A stretch of DNA of 64,000 nt from Solidesulfovibrio fructosivorans JJ] (GCF_000179555.1 NZ_AECZ01000006.1:1-64000), one strand, 5' to 3'; positions 17,228-26,753 are shown, counted from the first letter of the stretch. Numbers and translations: made by a program. Notes: generated from the sequence alone by a model not told the origin.

Positions 17228-17391
17228 CCGGGGGGAAACCTTTCTGGAGAAAGGTTCTCCCCCCGGCCCCCCTTCCAAAGACTCTTCATAATGACGGCAT
17301 GTTACCCGCATGCCACCCATCACCGTCAGAAAATTTAGGAAAGGGAGAGCGCGAGAGGGGAGAACCCTTTTTAAAGGGTTTCCCCTCTCGC
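17228..17391. terminator. two-hairpin module between convergent genes, copy 1
   Basis: Hairpin A (17228-17266) has C/G-run arms around AAACCTTTCT and AGAAAGGTT and is followed by a C-rich CTTCCAAAGACTCTT stretch. Hairpin B (17351-17391) has 20-base arms starting GCGAGAGGGG with one mismatch. Hairpin A lies after the plus-strand gene ending at 17186 and hairpin B beside the minus-strand lhr stop at 17404. The same pair recurs at 32300-32460. The rest of 17187-17403 holds a short tandem GGTAGGC repeat (near 17183-17204) and no gene. Confidence 0.75.
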
Positions 17392-17403
17392 ATCCTCTTT
17401 CTT

Positions 17404-20400
17404 TTACCTCTTCCTAAAAAGTGTCACGCCCTTGCGCTCTTGGACGGCTTCGAAAAGCTGTCGCAGCAGCGCGGCGTAGGGGCTCTTTTCAGCGGGGGTA
17501 CCGTTGATGGTCGTCAGGGTGAGACGCGGCACGGGGGCAACGCGGCGCGTAAGCAGGTGCGTCAGGGGCGCGAGGGCTGCGGGAAGCGCGGCGTCTTCGG
17601 GCGAAAGTTTTATGGTGAGCCTGCCGGGGCCGGTTTCGAGGGTCAGGACGGGGTCCGGGCCGATGAAGGCGACATACGCGCCGGCGGCCCGGCGCGGCAG
17701 GGACAATGCCCCGTCTTGCGGCGTCCCCCCCCACAAGGCGGCGGGATCGCGGCCGCAGCACCACCAGGATTCGCTTCCCGAAAGGCCGCCGCTTATAAGG
17801 CGCACGGCACGGGCGGCGGCGAACTGCGGCCCGGAGAGGCCGGCGAAAAATTCCCCTGAGACGACCTCGCCGGAAAGCTCCATGCGCCGCAGCGCCCGGA
17901 ACACTCCGGGCCAGGCGAATGCTTTGTTCTCCTTGGCGATGGTCTCCCGGCAGACCACGCCGTAGCGCGCCAGAAGAAGCCTGGCCCGGTCCATGGCCAG
18001 CTCTTCGCGGGCCAGCGGATCGTCCGGCGGCTCGGGAACGCGCAGCGCCCGCCACATGCCGGCCGTGGGCAGCGCGGCGGCAAACCGGGCCGGCGCGGTG
18101 CGGCGGATGGCGCGCCGGCCGCGTATGGCCCCTTTGTAGGTCGCGGCCTCAGGCGTGAAATCCGTGGCCACGCCCCGGCGCAGCACGGCCAGGGAATCGC
18201 AGGTCGCCTGTGCGGCAAAAGCCGCCTGCCACAACGCCTTGGCCAGCTCCGACGGCGGCAGGCCGGTGATTTCCAGCAAAGCGGAGAAATCGTAGCCGGC
18301 CCGGGGATCGGGAAAGAGCTCTTCCGTCCCCTTGGACGGCGTGAATCCGGCCAGGTCCAGGTCGTCCGGCAAGGCGAAAAGCACCCGCTTGGGGCCAGCC
18401 CCGTACCACCCCATGCCGGTCGCGCCGAGGGCCACATCGAGCCAAGCCGGATCGTAGCCCACGCTTCGCGCCGGCAGCACATCGGCTTCCCACAGCGCGG
18501 CGGGAAGCGGCAGGCAGGCGAGCTGTACCAGGCGGTCGGCCAGACCGTCGGCATCCTGGGCCGGCTTGGCCAAACCCTGCCAGATGGCGGCGAAATACGG
18601 CAGCCGGTCGGCCGCAAGCGCCACCACCCGGGGACGCCGGGCCGCCCGGGCCAGGCGCAGCAGGGTCTCGAAATTGGCCGCGTCGCACCAGCGCGCTTCC
18701 GGGCTGCCGGAAACGAGTTCCCCGGACACCCACTTGCCGGCAATGGTCAGGTCCTCGGCCGCCCCGGCCACGCTCTCCGGCGCGATGGCGAGCAGTTCAC
18801 CCATACGGCCAAGCGACATGGGGCCGTAAAAGGACATCCACTCCGTAAAAAGCGATTCCCGCGCGGCGGCGAGATCCTCCTCGGAAATGCCGGCCCGGCG
18901 CGGCAGCTTTCCCTTTTCCGAAAACGGCCGGGCCAAGGCGGCGCCGCCGTACAGCGCCAGGGCGATCTCCCCGGCCCGCTCCAAGGCGGCCAGACGCGGC
19001 TCCGCGTCCCCCGGCGCGTCGATGCGGGCCAGTTTCGGGGAGAGCGCCGCTTCGAGCGCCTCCGGTTCCCCGCCACCGTCGCGATGGGCGGCGGCGAGCA
19101 TTTCCCGCCACTGACCGCGCGTCACCAGCACCCGTTCCTTGAGCCATTCGAGCAGTTCCGCCGGCGTGGTCGGGGCGTAGCCGGGAAAAAGCCGCTGCCG
19201 CTTGGCCTCGAACGCCGCCACCACCGCGTCGGGCACGGCCGGCCGCACCGGCCCCCGGGCCACCTCGGCCACAAGGTCGGGCCGGGCTCCGGTCGGACCG
19301 GCCGTGGTGCCGGCATCTGTCAGGTACATGTACTCGGTGATGTGCCGCCAGACGAGGTCGGCGGCAAAGGGGCTCTGGACGCGGGTGCGGACGATGCTGA
19401 CGGCCACGTCCCCGGCCCGCAACGCGGCCAGGAAGCCGGCCAAACCTTCGATGTCAAATATCTCGCCAAGACACGTGCGCCAGGCTTCGAGCACCATGGG
19501 GAAATCGCCGCTATGGGCCACGGCGGCGAGCAGCTTTCGGGCCCGAAGCCGCGTGATCCAAAGCGGCTGGCGCTTGCCGAAGCCGTCCTTGGGCAACAGG
19601 AGCGCCCGGCCGGCCGCTTCCCGAAAGGCCAGGCCGAAGGCGCCCGACCCTTCGAGGCGCGAGCGCAGCATGGGGGTCACATCCCCGACCGGCAGCGCGG
19701 CGAGCACGGCCTGCGGATCGATTTCCCGGGGCAGGGTCACGGCCACGCAGTCGTTGCCGGCAAAAACCGGGGCAGTCTCTCCCAGTCGTTCAGCTAGCTT
19801 CGCCTCAAGGATAAGGGACAACGGCGCGGTGACGGCAAGCCCGAGGGGCGCATGCAGGATCACCTGGCTGCCGGGCGCGCCGCCGGGACCGGTGGCCGTG
19901 ACCTCGACCACCAGATGCCGGGCATGGGGCAGGCCGACGCCGGTGGCCTCTTTCTGGCCGCGCAGGTAATCGACGAGTTCCCCGGCCGCCTGGGGCTCCA
20001 TGGCATATTGGGTTTCCAGCTCCCGGCGGAAATCGGGGTCGTCGAGCCGGGTGTCGGCTTCCTCCAGAAAATCGGCCAAGAGCTTCGAGAAATGACGGTC
20101 GCGCGAACGGCCGTCGCCGATCCAGAACGGTGCCGGCACGGTCCCGGTCGGAGCCGGCGACACGAAGACTTCGGCGTCGGTGATGCGCTCGATGCGCCAG
20201 TTCTGCGCGCCAAAGGCGAAAATCTGGCCAAGCCGCGCCTCCCAGACAAAGACCTCGTCCAGCTCGCCAAGCCTGGCCCCGCTCTCCTGGCGGCGCAGGG
20301 CATAGTAGCCCCGGTCGGCGATGACCCCGCCCGAGGCATACAGCCGCAACAGCGCCCCCTTGCGGGCGGAGACCGTACTGTCCAGGCCGTCCACGGCCAC

Positions 20401-21825
20401 AAGCGGGGCCAGTTCGCGAATGCGCGTGGCGGCATAGCGCCCGGCCAGCATGCCGAGCGTCAGGTCGAAGGCCGTGCGGGACAGGTCGCGGTAGGCCCAT
20501 ACGCGGCGCACGGCCTGATAGAGCGCGGCAACCTCCCAGGTTTCCACGCCGCACATGGCCACAAGGGTCTGGGCCAACACATCGAGGGGCGCCAGGACCG
20601 GGCGCAGGGGCTCGATGTCGCGGGCATTGGCCGCCCGGGCCATGACCGCCGCCTCGAGCAGATCCTTGCCGCCGGTCGGCAGAAAAACGGCCTTGCTCAC
20701 CTCGCCCACGCGGTGGCCCGAGCGGCCGATGCGCTGCACGGCGGAACTCACCGTGGGCGGGCATTCCACCAACAGCACCGCGTCCACGGCCCCGACGTCG
20801 ATGCCGAGTTCCAGGGAATTGGTGGCCACCACGGCCCGCAGCTCGCCGGCCTTGAGCCGGGTTTCCACGGCCTGGCGCAGTTCCCGGGAAAGGGAGCCGT
20901 GATGGGCGTAGGCCAGCGGCTCGTCGGCTTCGGCGTTTATGAGCCGGGCCAGCTTTTCGCACAGCCTTCGGTTGTTGACGAAGACCAGCGTCGTGCCGGC
21001 GGAAAGGATGCGCGCCCGGATGTCGTCGGCCAGGGCCTTGATGTAGCCGCCTTGGGTTTCGCCGGCCGGCCAGGGGATGCGGCGCACGCCAAGGGACATG
21101 CGCTTCTCGGCCCGGCTGGTCACGATGGAGACCGGACGCGGGACAAGCTGCAAGTCGTCGGGATCGACCGGATCGGGCGCAGGGGCAAATCCCCCGACCA
21201 TAGCCGCAACCGCCTCCAGGGGCGAGACCGTGGCCGAGAGGGCCACGCGCTGGAACTCGCCGGCAAGCAGAGCCAGCCGCTCCACGGCGGCCAGCAGGAA
21301 CACGCCGCGCTTGCTGCCGGCCACGGCATGAATCTCGTCGAGAATGACCAGCCGCACGTCGCCGAGCATGCCCCGGCCGCCCCGGGAACTGAGCAGCAGG
21401 TTCAAGGATTCCGGCGTGGTGATGAGGATCTCCGGCGGCTGGCGCAGCATGCGGCGTCTGGCCTCGGGCGCGGTGTCTCCGGTGCGGACCTCGGCCCGGA
21501 TGGGGGGCATGGTCCGGCCGGCGGCCACGAAAGCCCGGCGCAGCCCGGCCAGGGGCACGAGCAGATTGGCCCGCACATCCGTGCCCAGGGCCTTGAGCGG
21601 TGAGACGTAGACCACCGAGACCCGGCCGGACGGCCAGACGCCCGTGGCCAGCTTGTCCAGGGCGCACAAAAAGGCGGTCAACGTCTTGCCCGAACCGGTC
21701 GGGGCCACGGCCAGCACATGCTCGCCGGCGGCGATGCGCGGCCAGGCGCGCTCCTGGATGTCCGTGGGCGCGCCGACATGCGCGCCAAACCAGTCCGCGA
21801 CAAGGGGATCGAACGGAATGCCCAT
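17404..21825 (-). CDS. lhr: Lhr-family large ATP-dependent helicase
   Basis: Superfamily 2 helicase of 1473 residues, the length of full Lhr (about 1500). The core is at about 1-860: Walker A in APTGSGKTLTAF, Walker B DEIH, motif III-like SATVSP, and motif VI QRIGRSGH. It is followed by the winged-helix and beta-barrel parts and a long C-terminal region as in Escherichia coli Lhr. The family unwinds DNA and RNA-DNA hybrids by 3'-5' translocation and is linked to DNA repair. It is a single gene on the minus strand, with an unusual repeat-bearing upstream region (21932-22016). Confidence 0.92.
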   Translation of the reverse strand: MGIPFDPLVADWFGAHVGAPTDIQERAWPRIAAGEHVLAVAPTGSGKTLTAFLCALDKLATGVWPSGRVSVVYVSPLKALGTDVRANLLVPLAGLRRAFVAAGRTMPPIRAEVRTGDTAPEARRRMLRQPPEILITTPESLNLLLSSRGGRGMLGDVRLVILDEIHAVAGSKRGVFLLAAVERLALLAGEFQRVALSATVSPLEAVAAMVGGFAPAPDPVDPDDLQLVPRPVSIVTSRAEKRMSLGVRRIPWPAGETQGGYIKALADDIRARILSAGTTLVFVNNRRLCEKLARLINAEADEPLAYAHHGSLSRELRQAVETRLKAGELRAVVATNSLELGIDVGAVDAVLLVECPPTVSSAVQRIGRSGHRVGEVSKAVFLPTGGKDLLEAAVMARAANARDIEPLRPVLAPLDVLAQTLVAMCGVETWEVAALYQAVRRVWAYRDLSRTAFDLTLGMLAGRYAATRIRELAPLVAVDGLDSTVSARKGALLRLYASGGVIADRGYYALRRQESGARLGELDEVFVWEARLGQIFAFGAQNWRIERITDAEVFVSPAPTGTVPAPFWIGDGRSRDRHFSKLLADFLEEADTRLDDPDFRRELETQYAMEPQAAGELVDYLRGQKEATGVGLPHARHLVVEVTATGPGGAPGSQVILHAPLGLAVTAPLSLILEAKLAERLGETAPVFAGNDCVAVTLPREIDPQAVLAALPVGDVTPMLRSRLEGSGAFGLAFREAAGRALLLPKDGFGKRQPLWITRLRARKLLAAVAHSGDFPMVLEAWRTCLGEIFDIEGLAGFLAALRAGDVAVSIVRTRVQSPFAADLVWRHITEYMYLTDAGTTAGPTGARPDLVAEVARGPVRPAVPDAVVAAFEAKRQRLFPGYAPTTPAELLEWLKERVLVTRGQWREMLAAAHRDGGGEPEALEAALSPKLARIDAPGDAEPRLAALERAGEIALALYGGAALARPFSEKGKLPRRAGISEEDLAAARESLFTEWMSFYGPMSLGRMGELLAIAPESVAGAAEDLTIAGKWVSGELVSGSPEARWCDAANFETLLRLARAARRPRVVALAADRLPYFAAIWQGLAKPAQDADGLADRLVQLACLPLPAALWEADVLPARSVGYDPAWLDVALGATGMGWYGAGPKRVLFALPDDLDLAGFTPSKGTEELFPDPRAGYDFSALLEITGLPPSELAKALWQAAFAAQATCDSLAVLRRGVATDFTPEAATYKGAIRGRRAIRRTAPARFAAALPTAGMWRALRVPEPPDDPLAREELAMDRARLLLARYGVVCRETIAKENKAFAWPGVFRALRRMELSGEVVSGEFFAGLSGPQFAAARAVRLISGGLSGSESWWCCGRDPAALWGGTPQDGALSLPRRAAGAYVAFIGPDPVLTLETGPGRLTIKLSPEDAALPAALAPLTHLLTRRVAPVPRLTLTTINGTPAEKSPYAALLRQLFEAVQERKGVTLFRKR

Positions 21826-21931
21826 GGCCGGCAGGATATGCCGGAGAGCGGGCAGGAGGCAAAAGGCTTTCCAGCCCGCGTGAAAATTATTTTATCGTAT
21901 CATTTCGATATACTACTCAACTTACGCACAG

Positions 21932-22016
21932 AAAAGGAACACACCGGGAACAATTGCCGCCCCAAAAGGAACAGCAAAGCGACAATACGGACCGCGAAAG
22001 GAACACGGAAGGAACA
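21932..22016. repeat. four direct AAGGAACA repeats upstream of lhr
   Basis: AAGGAACA occurs at about 21934, 21966, 21998 and 22009, with the first three spaced 32 bases apart, close to three helical turns. A related GGGAACA lies near 21946. The segment is AT-richer than its surroundings and lies upstream of lhr on the minus strand. It could be a set of regulator sites. The rest of 21826-22065 shows no gene. Confidence 0.4.
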
Positions 22017-22065
22017 GATTGCGCACAAACCCGCACCCGTAACGAACACGATGCGAACACGTTCC

Positions 22066-22338
22066 CTACACCTCCTCGCCAAAGGCCCGGCGCACCCGCA
22101 CCTCCACGCCCCGGCCGGAAAGATAGGCGGCGTACGCCTCGGCCGAAGCCGCATCGGCAAAGGCCCGCACCACCAGCTGGGCCCGGTCGGTTTCGTCCCA
22201 GACCCAGACGTACTCGTCCGGCACAATGGCCAGCAGCAGCAACTCCTGGCGCAACCGCACCCTGGCCGTCTCGCGCACCTCGAAATCATCGGGATCGTAC
22301 GCTCCGCCGAGCGCCAGCACCCACCACCCCTCAGCCAT
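22066..22338 (-). CDS. small hypothetical protein
   Basis: Soluble protein of 90 residues, no family recognised. It has the look of an alpha/beta domain (VWVWDETDRAQLVVRAFADA, then YLSGRGVEVRVRRAFGEEV) resembling small putative signal-transducing or DUF2007-like folds, but this is only an impression. The ATG at 22338 is chosen over a TTG at 22344 because GAGGG lies 6 bases upstream. It begins 9 bases after the frame-corrected stop of the methyltransferase pseudogene, so it was probably part of the same transcript. Confidence 0.55.
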   Translation of the reverse strand: MAEGWWVLALGGAYDPDDFEVRETARVRLRQELLLLAIVPDEYVWVWDETDRAQLVVRAFADAASAEAYAAYLSGRGVEVRVRRAFGEEV

Positions 22339-22347
22339 CCGCAACCC

Positions 22348-23147
22348 TCACTTCACGCCGATGCGCATGGTATAGCCCCAATGAAACGGCACCTCGCCAA
22401 GCGCCGCCGCCTCCCGGCGCAGCACGTCCAGCCCGAACGCGGACTCCTCCACCCCATGGGCCAAAAGCGTCGCCACGCCGCCATGGACAAGGCCAGCTCC
22501 ACCAGCCGCGCGCCGCTGCCCGGCTCCACATGATGCGCCAAGACCTCCCGCGTGTAGCGAAATTGCCCCGACGCGACCATGCGGCCCAGATGCCCCGCCT
22601 TGTCCCAGCGCCTGACCGGCGTCAACCGCAGCTTGTTCTCCAGCTCCCGGTGCCGACGCCTGAGCATCAAAAACGCCTCCTCGGCCGGACCGCCAAACGA
22701 CGGCGTCATGTCCGCGTCAATGGCCGCGAACACCCCGCACGGCCGCAATATCCGGGCCGCCTCGGCAAACGTCGGATGCGGGTCCATCCAATGCAGACTC
22801 TGGCTGCACGTCACGATATCCGCGCACCCGGACATCAGCCCCGTATCGTCGCCATAGCCCTTGCGAAACGAAATGATCTCCCCGCCCGGAATCCGGGTCG
22901 CGACCTCCTCCGCCCGACGCCGCATGTCGTCCCCCGGCTCGATGCCAACCACACGCCCGGCCAGGCCGATCCACATCCGCGTTGCCAGCCCCGTGCCGCT
23001 GCCAAGATCCACCACCAGCTCCGGCCGCTCCACCCCCGCATACCGGCACAACAATCGCGCCAGGACCACCGGCGGCGCGGGACGACTCGCCTCGTACACC
23101 GTTGCCAGCCCCTCGAACCGATCCGCATTGGATTGCAAATTTGTCAT
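22348..23147 (-). pseudogene. class I SAM-dependent methyltransferase with a C-terminal frameshift
   Basis: Methyltransferase of the UbiE/type 11 kind. The SAM-binding motif I is VVDLGSGTGLATRMW, followed by VVGIEPGDDM and the ADIVTCSQSLHWMD motif. After LVELALSMA (near 22482) the annotated frame becomes a Trp/Arg-rich tail. Restoring one G in the ATGG tract near 22480-22484 gives GGVATLLAHGVEES...FHWGYTMRIGVK and a stop at 22348. That is a natural end, placed just before the next gene's ribosome site. As read, the protein has lost its true last 45 or so residues. A sequencing error is possible; the product may also retain activity because motif I is intact. Confidence 0.75.
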
Positions 23148-23704
23148 AATAGTTTCCTCTTGAAACTATTATATCGCGTCCATTTCGACTTCTCAACCGG
23201 GGCTCTGCCCCGGACCCCGCCGGGAGGCCACGGGCCCCCCGGGCCCCCCTTTTCGGCTCTGGCCTGGCGGGAGTGGGGTTGGCGGGCAAGAGGGCGGCTG
23301 GGTGAAGATGGAGGCGGAATTTGTCGGGACGGTGCCGCCGCTTCGCGGCAGGCTCGTCCCAAACAAATTCCGCCTCCACCACGCCGGTCGCCCCAAGGGG
23401 GCGACAAATTGAGAAAAAACTTCCCATATTTTTCTTAAAATGCGGCGCTTCGCCGCTGGCGCGGTTGTTGCCGCAATCGCGTCCGGCGTCGAGGGGCGAA
23501 AGCCCTTCGTGCCGCCGGGCCGATTGCGGCAACAAACCTACGGCGTCCCGCCGCCCACCAACACCAAACCAACCCTGCCCTCTCCCATACTCCCACCGCA
23601 CCAACCCAACCCGGTAAAAGGGGGTCCGGGGGACATCAAGTCCCCCGGCGGAGGGGTGCAGGGGAGGCAGAGCCTCCCCTGCCCGCCCTGTCCACTCTGC
23701 CCGC
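23148..23704. other. intergenic region of nested inverted repeats, no gene
   Basis: About 560 bases without a supported gene. It contains a near-perfect inverted repeat (arms at 23309-23331 and 23355-23378, sharing CAAATTCCGCCTCCA) with a smaller hairpin in its loop. A second repeat (15-base perfect arms at 23465-23479 and 23521-23535) encloses about 40 bases. A short GCGGCG/CGCCGC hairpin lies near 23443, and GGGCTCTGCCCC-type hairpins near 23200. The right end is the exporter terminator. Confidence 0.65.
23626..23682 (-). terminator. tandem hairpin terminator of the ABC exporter operon
   Basis: Two perfect hairpins: GCAGGGGAGGC-AGA-GCCTCCCCTGC (23658-23682) and CCGGGGGAC-N5-GTCCCCCGG (23626-23648). 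Read on the minus strand they follow the permease stop at 23705 and end in CCCCCTTTTACC. They form a plausible factor-independent terminator, although the T-run is short. Confidence 0.6.
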
Positions 23705-24847
23705 CTAATCCAGCGTCTGCCGGTAGCGCACGACGCCGATGCCGAGGGAGACGAGCAGAAACAGGCCGATGGGCCACATATGGGGCGCGATTTCGATCCA
23801 GGTATTGCCCTTGAGCACGATGCCGCGCACGACGCGCAGAAAATGGGTCAGCGGCAGGACCGAGCCGATCCACTGTGCCCATTCGGGCATGCCTTGAAAG
23901 GGGAACATGAAGCCCGAGAGCAGGATGGAGGGCAGAAAGAAGAAAAAGGACATCTGGACGGCCTGGAGTTGGTTCTGGGCGATGGTTGAAAAAGTGATGC
24001 CGACGCCGAGGTTGGCGGCGATGAAGGGAAAGGAGACGAGGAGGAGCAGCGGCAGGCTGCCGACGAAGGGGACGTGGAAGAGGAATTTGGCGGCGATGAT
24101 GATGAGTATCATCTGAAGATAGCCGACAACAATGTAGGGCAGGATTTTGCCGAGCAGCACCTCCACCGGCCGCACCGGAGTGATGAGCAGGTTCTCCATG
24201 GTGCCGCGCTCGCGTTCGCGGGTGATGGCGAGCGAAGTGATGATGACCAGCGTCATGGTGAGGACCACGCCCATGAGTCCGGGCACGATGTTGAACTGGG
24301 TGATGGCCTCGGGGTTGTAGCGGGCGTGCATGCGCAGGTCGACGAGGCCGTCGCCGGTGCGAAGCGGCAGAAGCGGCCCGGTAAGGTCGCGGTTGAAGGC
24401 TTCGCTTGCGGCCTGGCGGACGGCGGCCACGGCGTTGGAAGTGGCCGAAGGGTCGGTGGCGTCGGCTTCGAGGAGCACCACCGGCCGGTCGCCGCGAACA
24501 AGGTCGCGGCCGAAATTCTGGGGAATGGTCAGCACGAACTGGATGCGGCCCAGGCGCAGCAGCTCGTCGGCCTCGGCCTCTGTCGTGAGTTCCTTGGTGA
24601 ACTTGAAGTAGAGGCTGTTTTTCATGGCCGCGGCCATGTCGCGGGAAAAGGTCGACCGGTCGTTGTCCAGGATGGCTGTGGGCAGGTGTTTGGGATCGGA
24701 GTTGATGGCGTAGCCAAAGAGGATGAGCTGGAGCAGCGGGATGCCGACCATCATGCCGAAGGTGACGTGGTCGCGGCGCATCTGGGTGAATTCCTTGGCC
24801 ACCATGGCCGCGAACCGCTTGGGGGAGAAGCTGAGGAAACGCGCCAT
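23705..24847 (-). CDS. ABC-2 type exporter permease (YbhR/YbhS-like)
   Basis: Inner-membrane permease of 380 residues. One N-terminal span near residues 28-48 (FGMMVGIPLLQLILFGYAI) precedes a large extracytoplasmic domain (about 50-175). Five C-terminal spans follow (GLMGVVLTMTLVIITSLAI onward), with the ABC-2 signature ERERGTMENLLITPVRP. It works with the ATPase encoded just upstream and the membrane-fusion protein to export drugs or other hydrophobic compounds. The ATG at 24847 overlaps the ATPase stop (TGATG), so the two are translationally coupled. Only one permease gene is present, so a homodimer is expected. Confidence 0.9.
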   Translation of the reverse strand: MARFLSFSPKRFAAMVAKEFTQMRRDHVTFGMMVGIPLLQLILFGYAINSDPKHLPTAILDNDRSTFSRDMAAAMKNSLYFKFTKELTTEAEADELLRLGRIQFVLTIPQNFGRDLVRGDRPVVLLEADATDPSATSNAVAAVRQAASEAFNRDLTGPLLPLRTGDGLVDLRMHARYNPEAITQFNIVPGLMGVVLTMTLVIITSLAITRERERGTMENLLITPVRPVEVLLGKILPYIVVGYLQMILIIIAAKFLFHVPFVGSLPLLLLVSFPFIAANLGVGITFSTIAQNQLQAVQMSFFFFLPSILLSGFMFPFQGMPEWAQWIGSVLPLTHFLRVVRGIVLKGNTWIEIAPHMWPIGLFLLVSLGIGVVRYRQTLD

Positions 24848-25767
24848 CAGGACACCGCCTTGCGCATGAGGCTGATGAAGACCTCTTCGAGGTTGGGAGG
24901 AATCTCGTGCAGACCAAGGGGCGGCTTCGTATAGGGCGCGAGGCTTTTTTCCAAAGCCGGCCCGTCCCGGCCGCTGACGTGGAGCGTCACGCCGAAGGCC
25001 ACCACCTGTTCCACACCGGGAAGTCCCCGCAGCTTGTCGATGAGGCTGTAAAGTTCCGGACCGCTGATTTCGAAGGTGGTCAGGCCCTCGGCAGCAACGA
25101 TTTCGCTGACGGCGCCGGTGGCGAGAAGATGGCCGTAGGCGATGTAGGCCAGCCGGTGACAGCGTTCGGCCTCGTCCATGTAGTGGGTGGAAATAAGCGC
25201 CGTAATGCCCTCGCCGGCGAGCTTGTGCACCTCGTCCCAGAAATCGCGCCGGGCCATGGGGTCCACGCCGGCCGTGGGCTCGTCGAGGAGCAGGAGCTTC
25301 GGCTCGTGGATCATGCAGGCGGAAAGGGCCAAGCGCTGTTTCCAGCCGCCGGAGAGCGTGCCGGCGAGCTGGTTGGCGAAGCGGCCGAGGTTCATGCGTT
25401 CGATGGTGCGGCCAACGGCTTGCCGGCGATCCGCCACCCCGTACATACGGGCGATGAACTTCAAATTTTCCCGCACGGTCATGTCCTCGTAAAGGGAAAA
25501 CCGCTGGGACATGTAGCCGACGTGGGGTTTTATAAGCTCGGCCTGTTCCCGGACATCGAACCCCAGGCAGGTGCCGCTGCCGTCGTCCGGGCGCAACAGT
25601 CCGCACAGCATGCGGATAAACGTGGTTTTGCCCGAGCCGTTGGGGCCGAGAAAGCCGTAGATCTCGCCGCGCGAGACCCGCATGTCGATATGGTCGACCA
25701 CGGTTTTGTGGCCGAAGATCTTGGTCAGCCCGGTCACGTCGATGACCGACGACGCCGGGGCGTTCAT
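24847..25767 (-). CDS. ABC exporter ATP-binding protein
   Basis: ATPase of 306 residues. Walker A is GPNGSGKTT (about residues 41-49), the signature motif is LSGGWKQRLAL (a Trp in place of the usual Gln), Walker B is LLLLDEPTAGVDP, and the switch His is in LISTHYMDEAERC. A C-terminal extension after the nucleotide-binding domain is typical of ABC-2 exporters of the YbhF type. It overlaps the membrane-fusion gene (ATGA at 25764-25767) and the permease gene at its other end, giving a tightly coupled tetR-mfp-ATPase-permease operon. Confidence 0.93.
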   Translation of the reverse strand: MNAPASSVIDVTGLTKIFGHKTVVDHIDMRVSRGEIYGFLGPNGSGKTTFIRMLCGLLRPDDGSGTCLGFDVREQAELIKPHVGYMSQRFSLYEDMTVRENLKFIARMYGVADRRQAVGRTIERMNLGRFANQLAGTLSGGWKQRLALSACMIHEPKLLLLDEPTAGVDPMARRDFWDEVHKLAGEGITALISTHYMDEAERCHRLAYIAYGHLLATGAVSEIVAAEGLTTFEISGPELYSLIDKLRGLPGVEQVVAFGVTLHVSGRDGPALEKSLAPYTKPPLGLHEIPPNLEEVFISLMRKAVS

Positions 25768-26753
25768 GCGTCGCCTCCGGCCTTAGCGGCCGGCGCGGCC
25801 GGCTCCAGGGACACATCCACGGGCTGGCCGGGGTGCATGCCCACGGCCACATCCGGGGCGAAACGCGCCTCGATCATGATGACGAGCTTTTCCCGGAAGG
25901 TCTGGCTGTAGATGACCGGCGGCGTGTATTCGACACTCGGGGCGATATAGGAGATGGACGCCATGACGGGCGCTTTGCCGCCGTCCCAGGAAACGCGGAT
26001 CTTTTGACCGACGGCCAGCGCGCCGGCCACGGCCTCGGGCACGAAAAAGCGCACCTTGACGTTGCCCGGCGGCAAAAGGACCACAACCGGACTGCCGGCC
26101 GCCACCCATTCGCCCCCGTAGCGCAGCACGTCGTAGACGAATCCGGAAACGCCGGCCTGCTGGGTCATCTGATCCAGGTTCCATCGGGCCTGCTCCACGG
26201 AGGCCTTGGCCGCGTCCGCGGCGGCCTGGGCGGCCCGGACCTGGTCGATGCGGCTGGAAAGCTTGCCCGTGGCCAGCTGGGCCTCCAGGGCTTTGACCTG
26301 CTGCTTGTCGCGGTCGTGGGTGGCCCGGGCGTTGTCGAGCTCCTCCTTGGCGATGGTGGCGTCGGCGTAGAGCTTGACCCGGCGATTAAATTCCAGGGTC
26401 GACAAGGTCCGGGCGGCCTCGGCCCGGCGCAGGTCGGCCACGATCTGGTCGATCTCCTCCGGACGCAGCCCCTTTTCCTTGTCGCGAAGCGTGTCCTCGG
26501 CCTGGCGCAGTTGGGCCTGGGCCAGGGCCAACCCTTCGGTCTCGTAGGCATGCTCCAGCACGTACAGCGTCTGTCCGGAGGTGACGGTCTGCCCCCGAGC
26601 CACGCGCAAATCGTCCAGCCGGCCGGCGATCTTGCCGGCCACGTACACGAACTCGCCCTCGACATAGCCCTGCCAGACGGCGGGCTTTTCCGCCTCGCAG
26701 CCGGCCAGGAGAAAGACCATGGCCGCAAGCAGCGCCGTAAGGATGTTACGCAT
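25764..26753 (-). CDS. HlyD/YbhG-type membrane-fusion lipoprotein
   Basis: Periplasmic adaptor of 329 residues linking the inner-membrane exporter to an outer-membrane channel. The N-terminus is a lipoprotein signal (MRNILTALLAAMVFLLAGC, lipobox LAGC). A biotinyl-lipoyl-like half domain flanks a coiled-coil hairpin (about residues 70-190, rich in AEAARTLSTLEFNRRVKLYA-type heptads), and a beta-barrel domain follows. The ATG at 26753 is preferred over 26759 because GGAGGGG sits at a proper distance from it only. The start lies inside the end of the tetR gene (8-base overlap). No TolC-like gene is in the window. Confidence 0.88.
   Translation of the reverse strand: MRNILTALLAAMVFLLAGCEAEKPAVWQGYVEGEFVYVAGKIAGRLDDLRVARGQTVTSGQTLYVLEHAYETEGLALAQAQLRQAEDTLRDKEKGLRPEEIDQIVADLRRAEAARTLSTLEFNRRVKLYADATIAKEELDNARATHDRDKQQVKALEAQLATGKLSSRIDQVRAAQAAADAAKASVEQARWNLDQMTQQAGVSGFVYDVLRYGGEWVAAGSPVVVLLPPGNVKVRFFVPEAVAGALAVGQKIRVSWDGGKAPVMASISYIAPSVEYTPPVIYSQTFREKLVIMIEARFAPDVAVGMHPGQPVDVSLEPAAPAAKAGGDA

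Noticed and set aside
19805-21862. Long alternate frames within lhr on both strands
   Set aside because: All helicase motifs fall in the lhr frame; the other frames have Arg/Pro/Gly-rich shadow composition.
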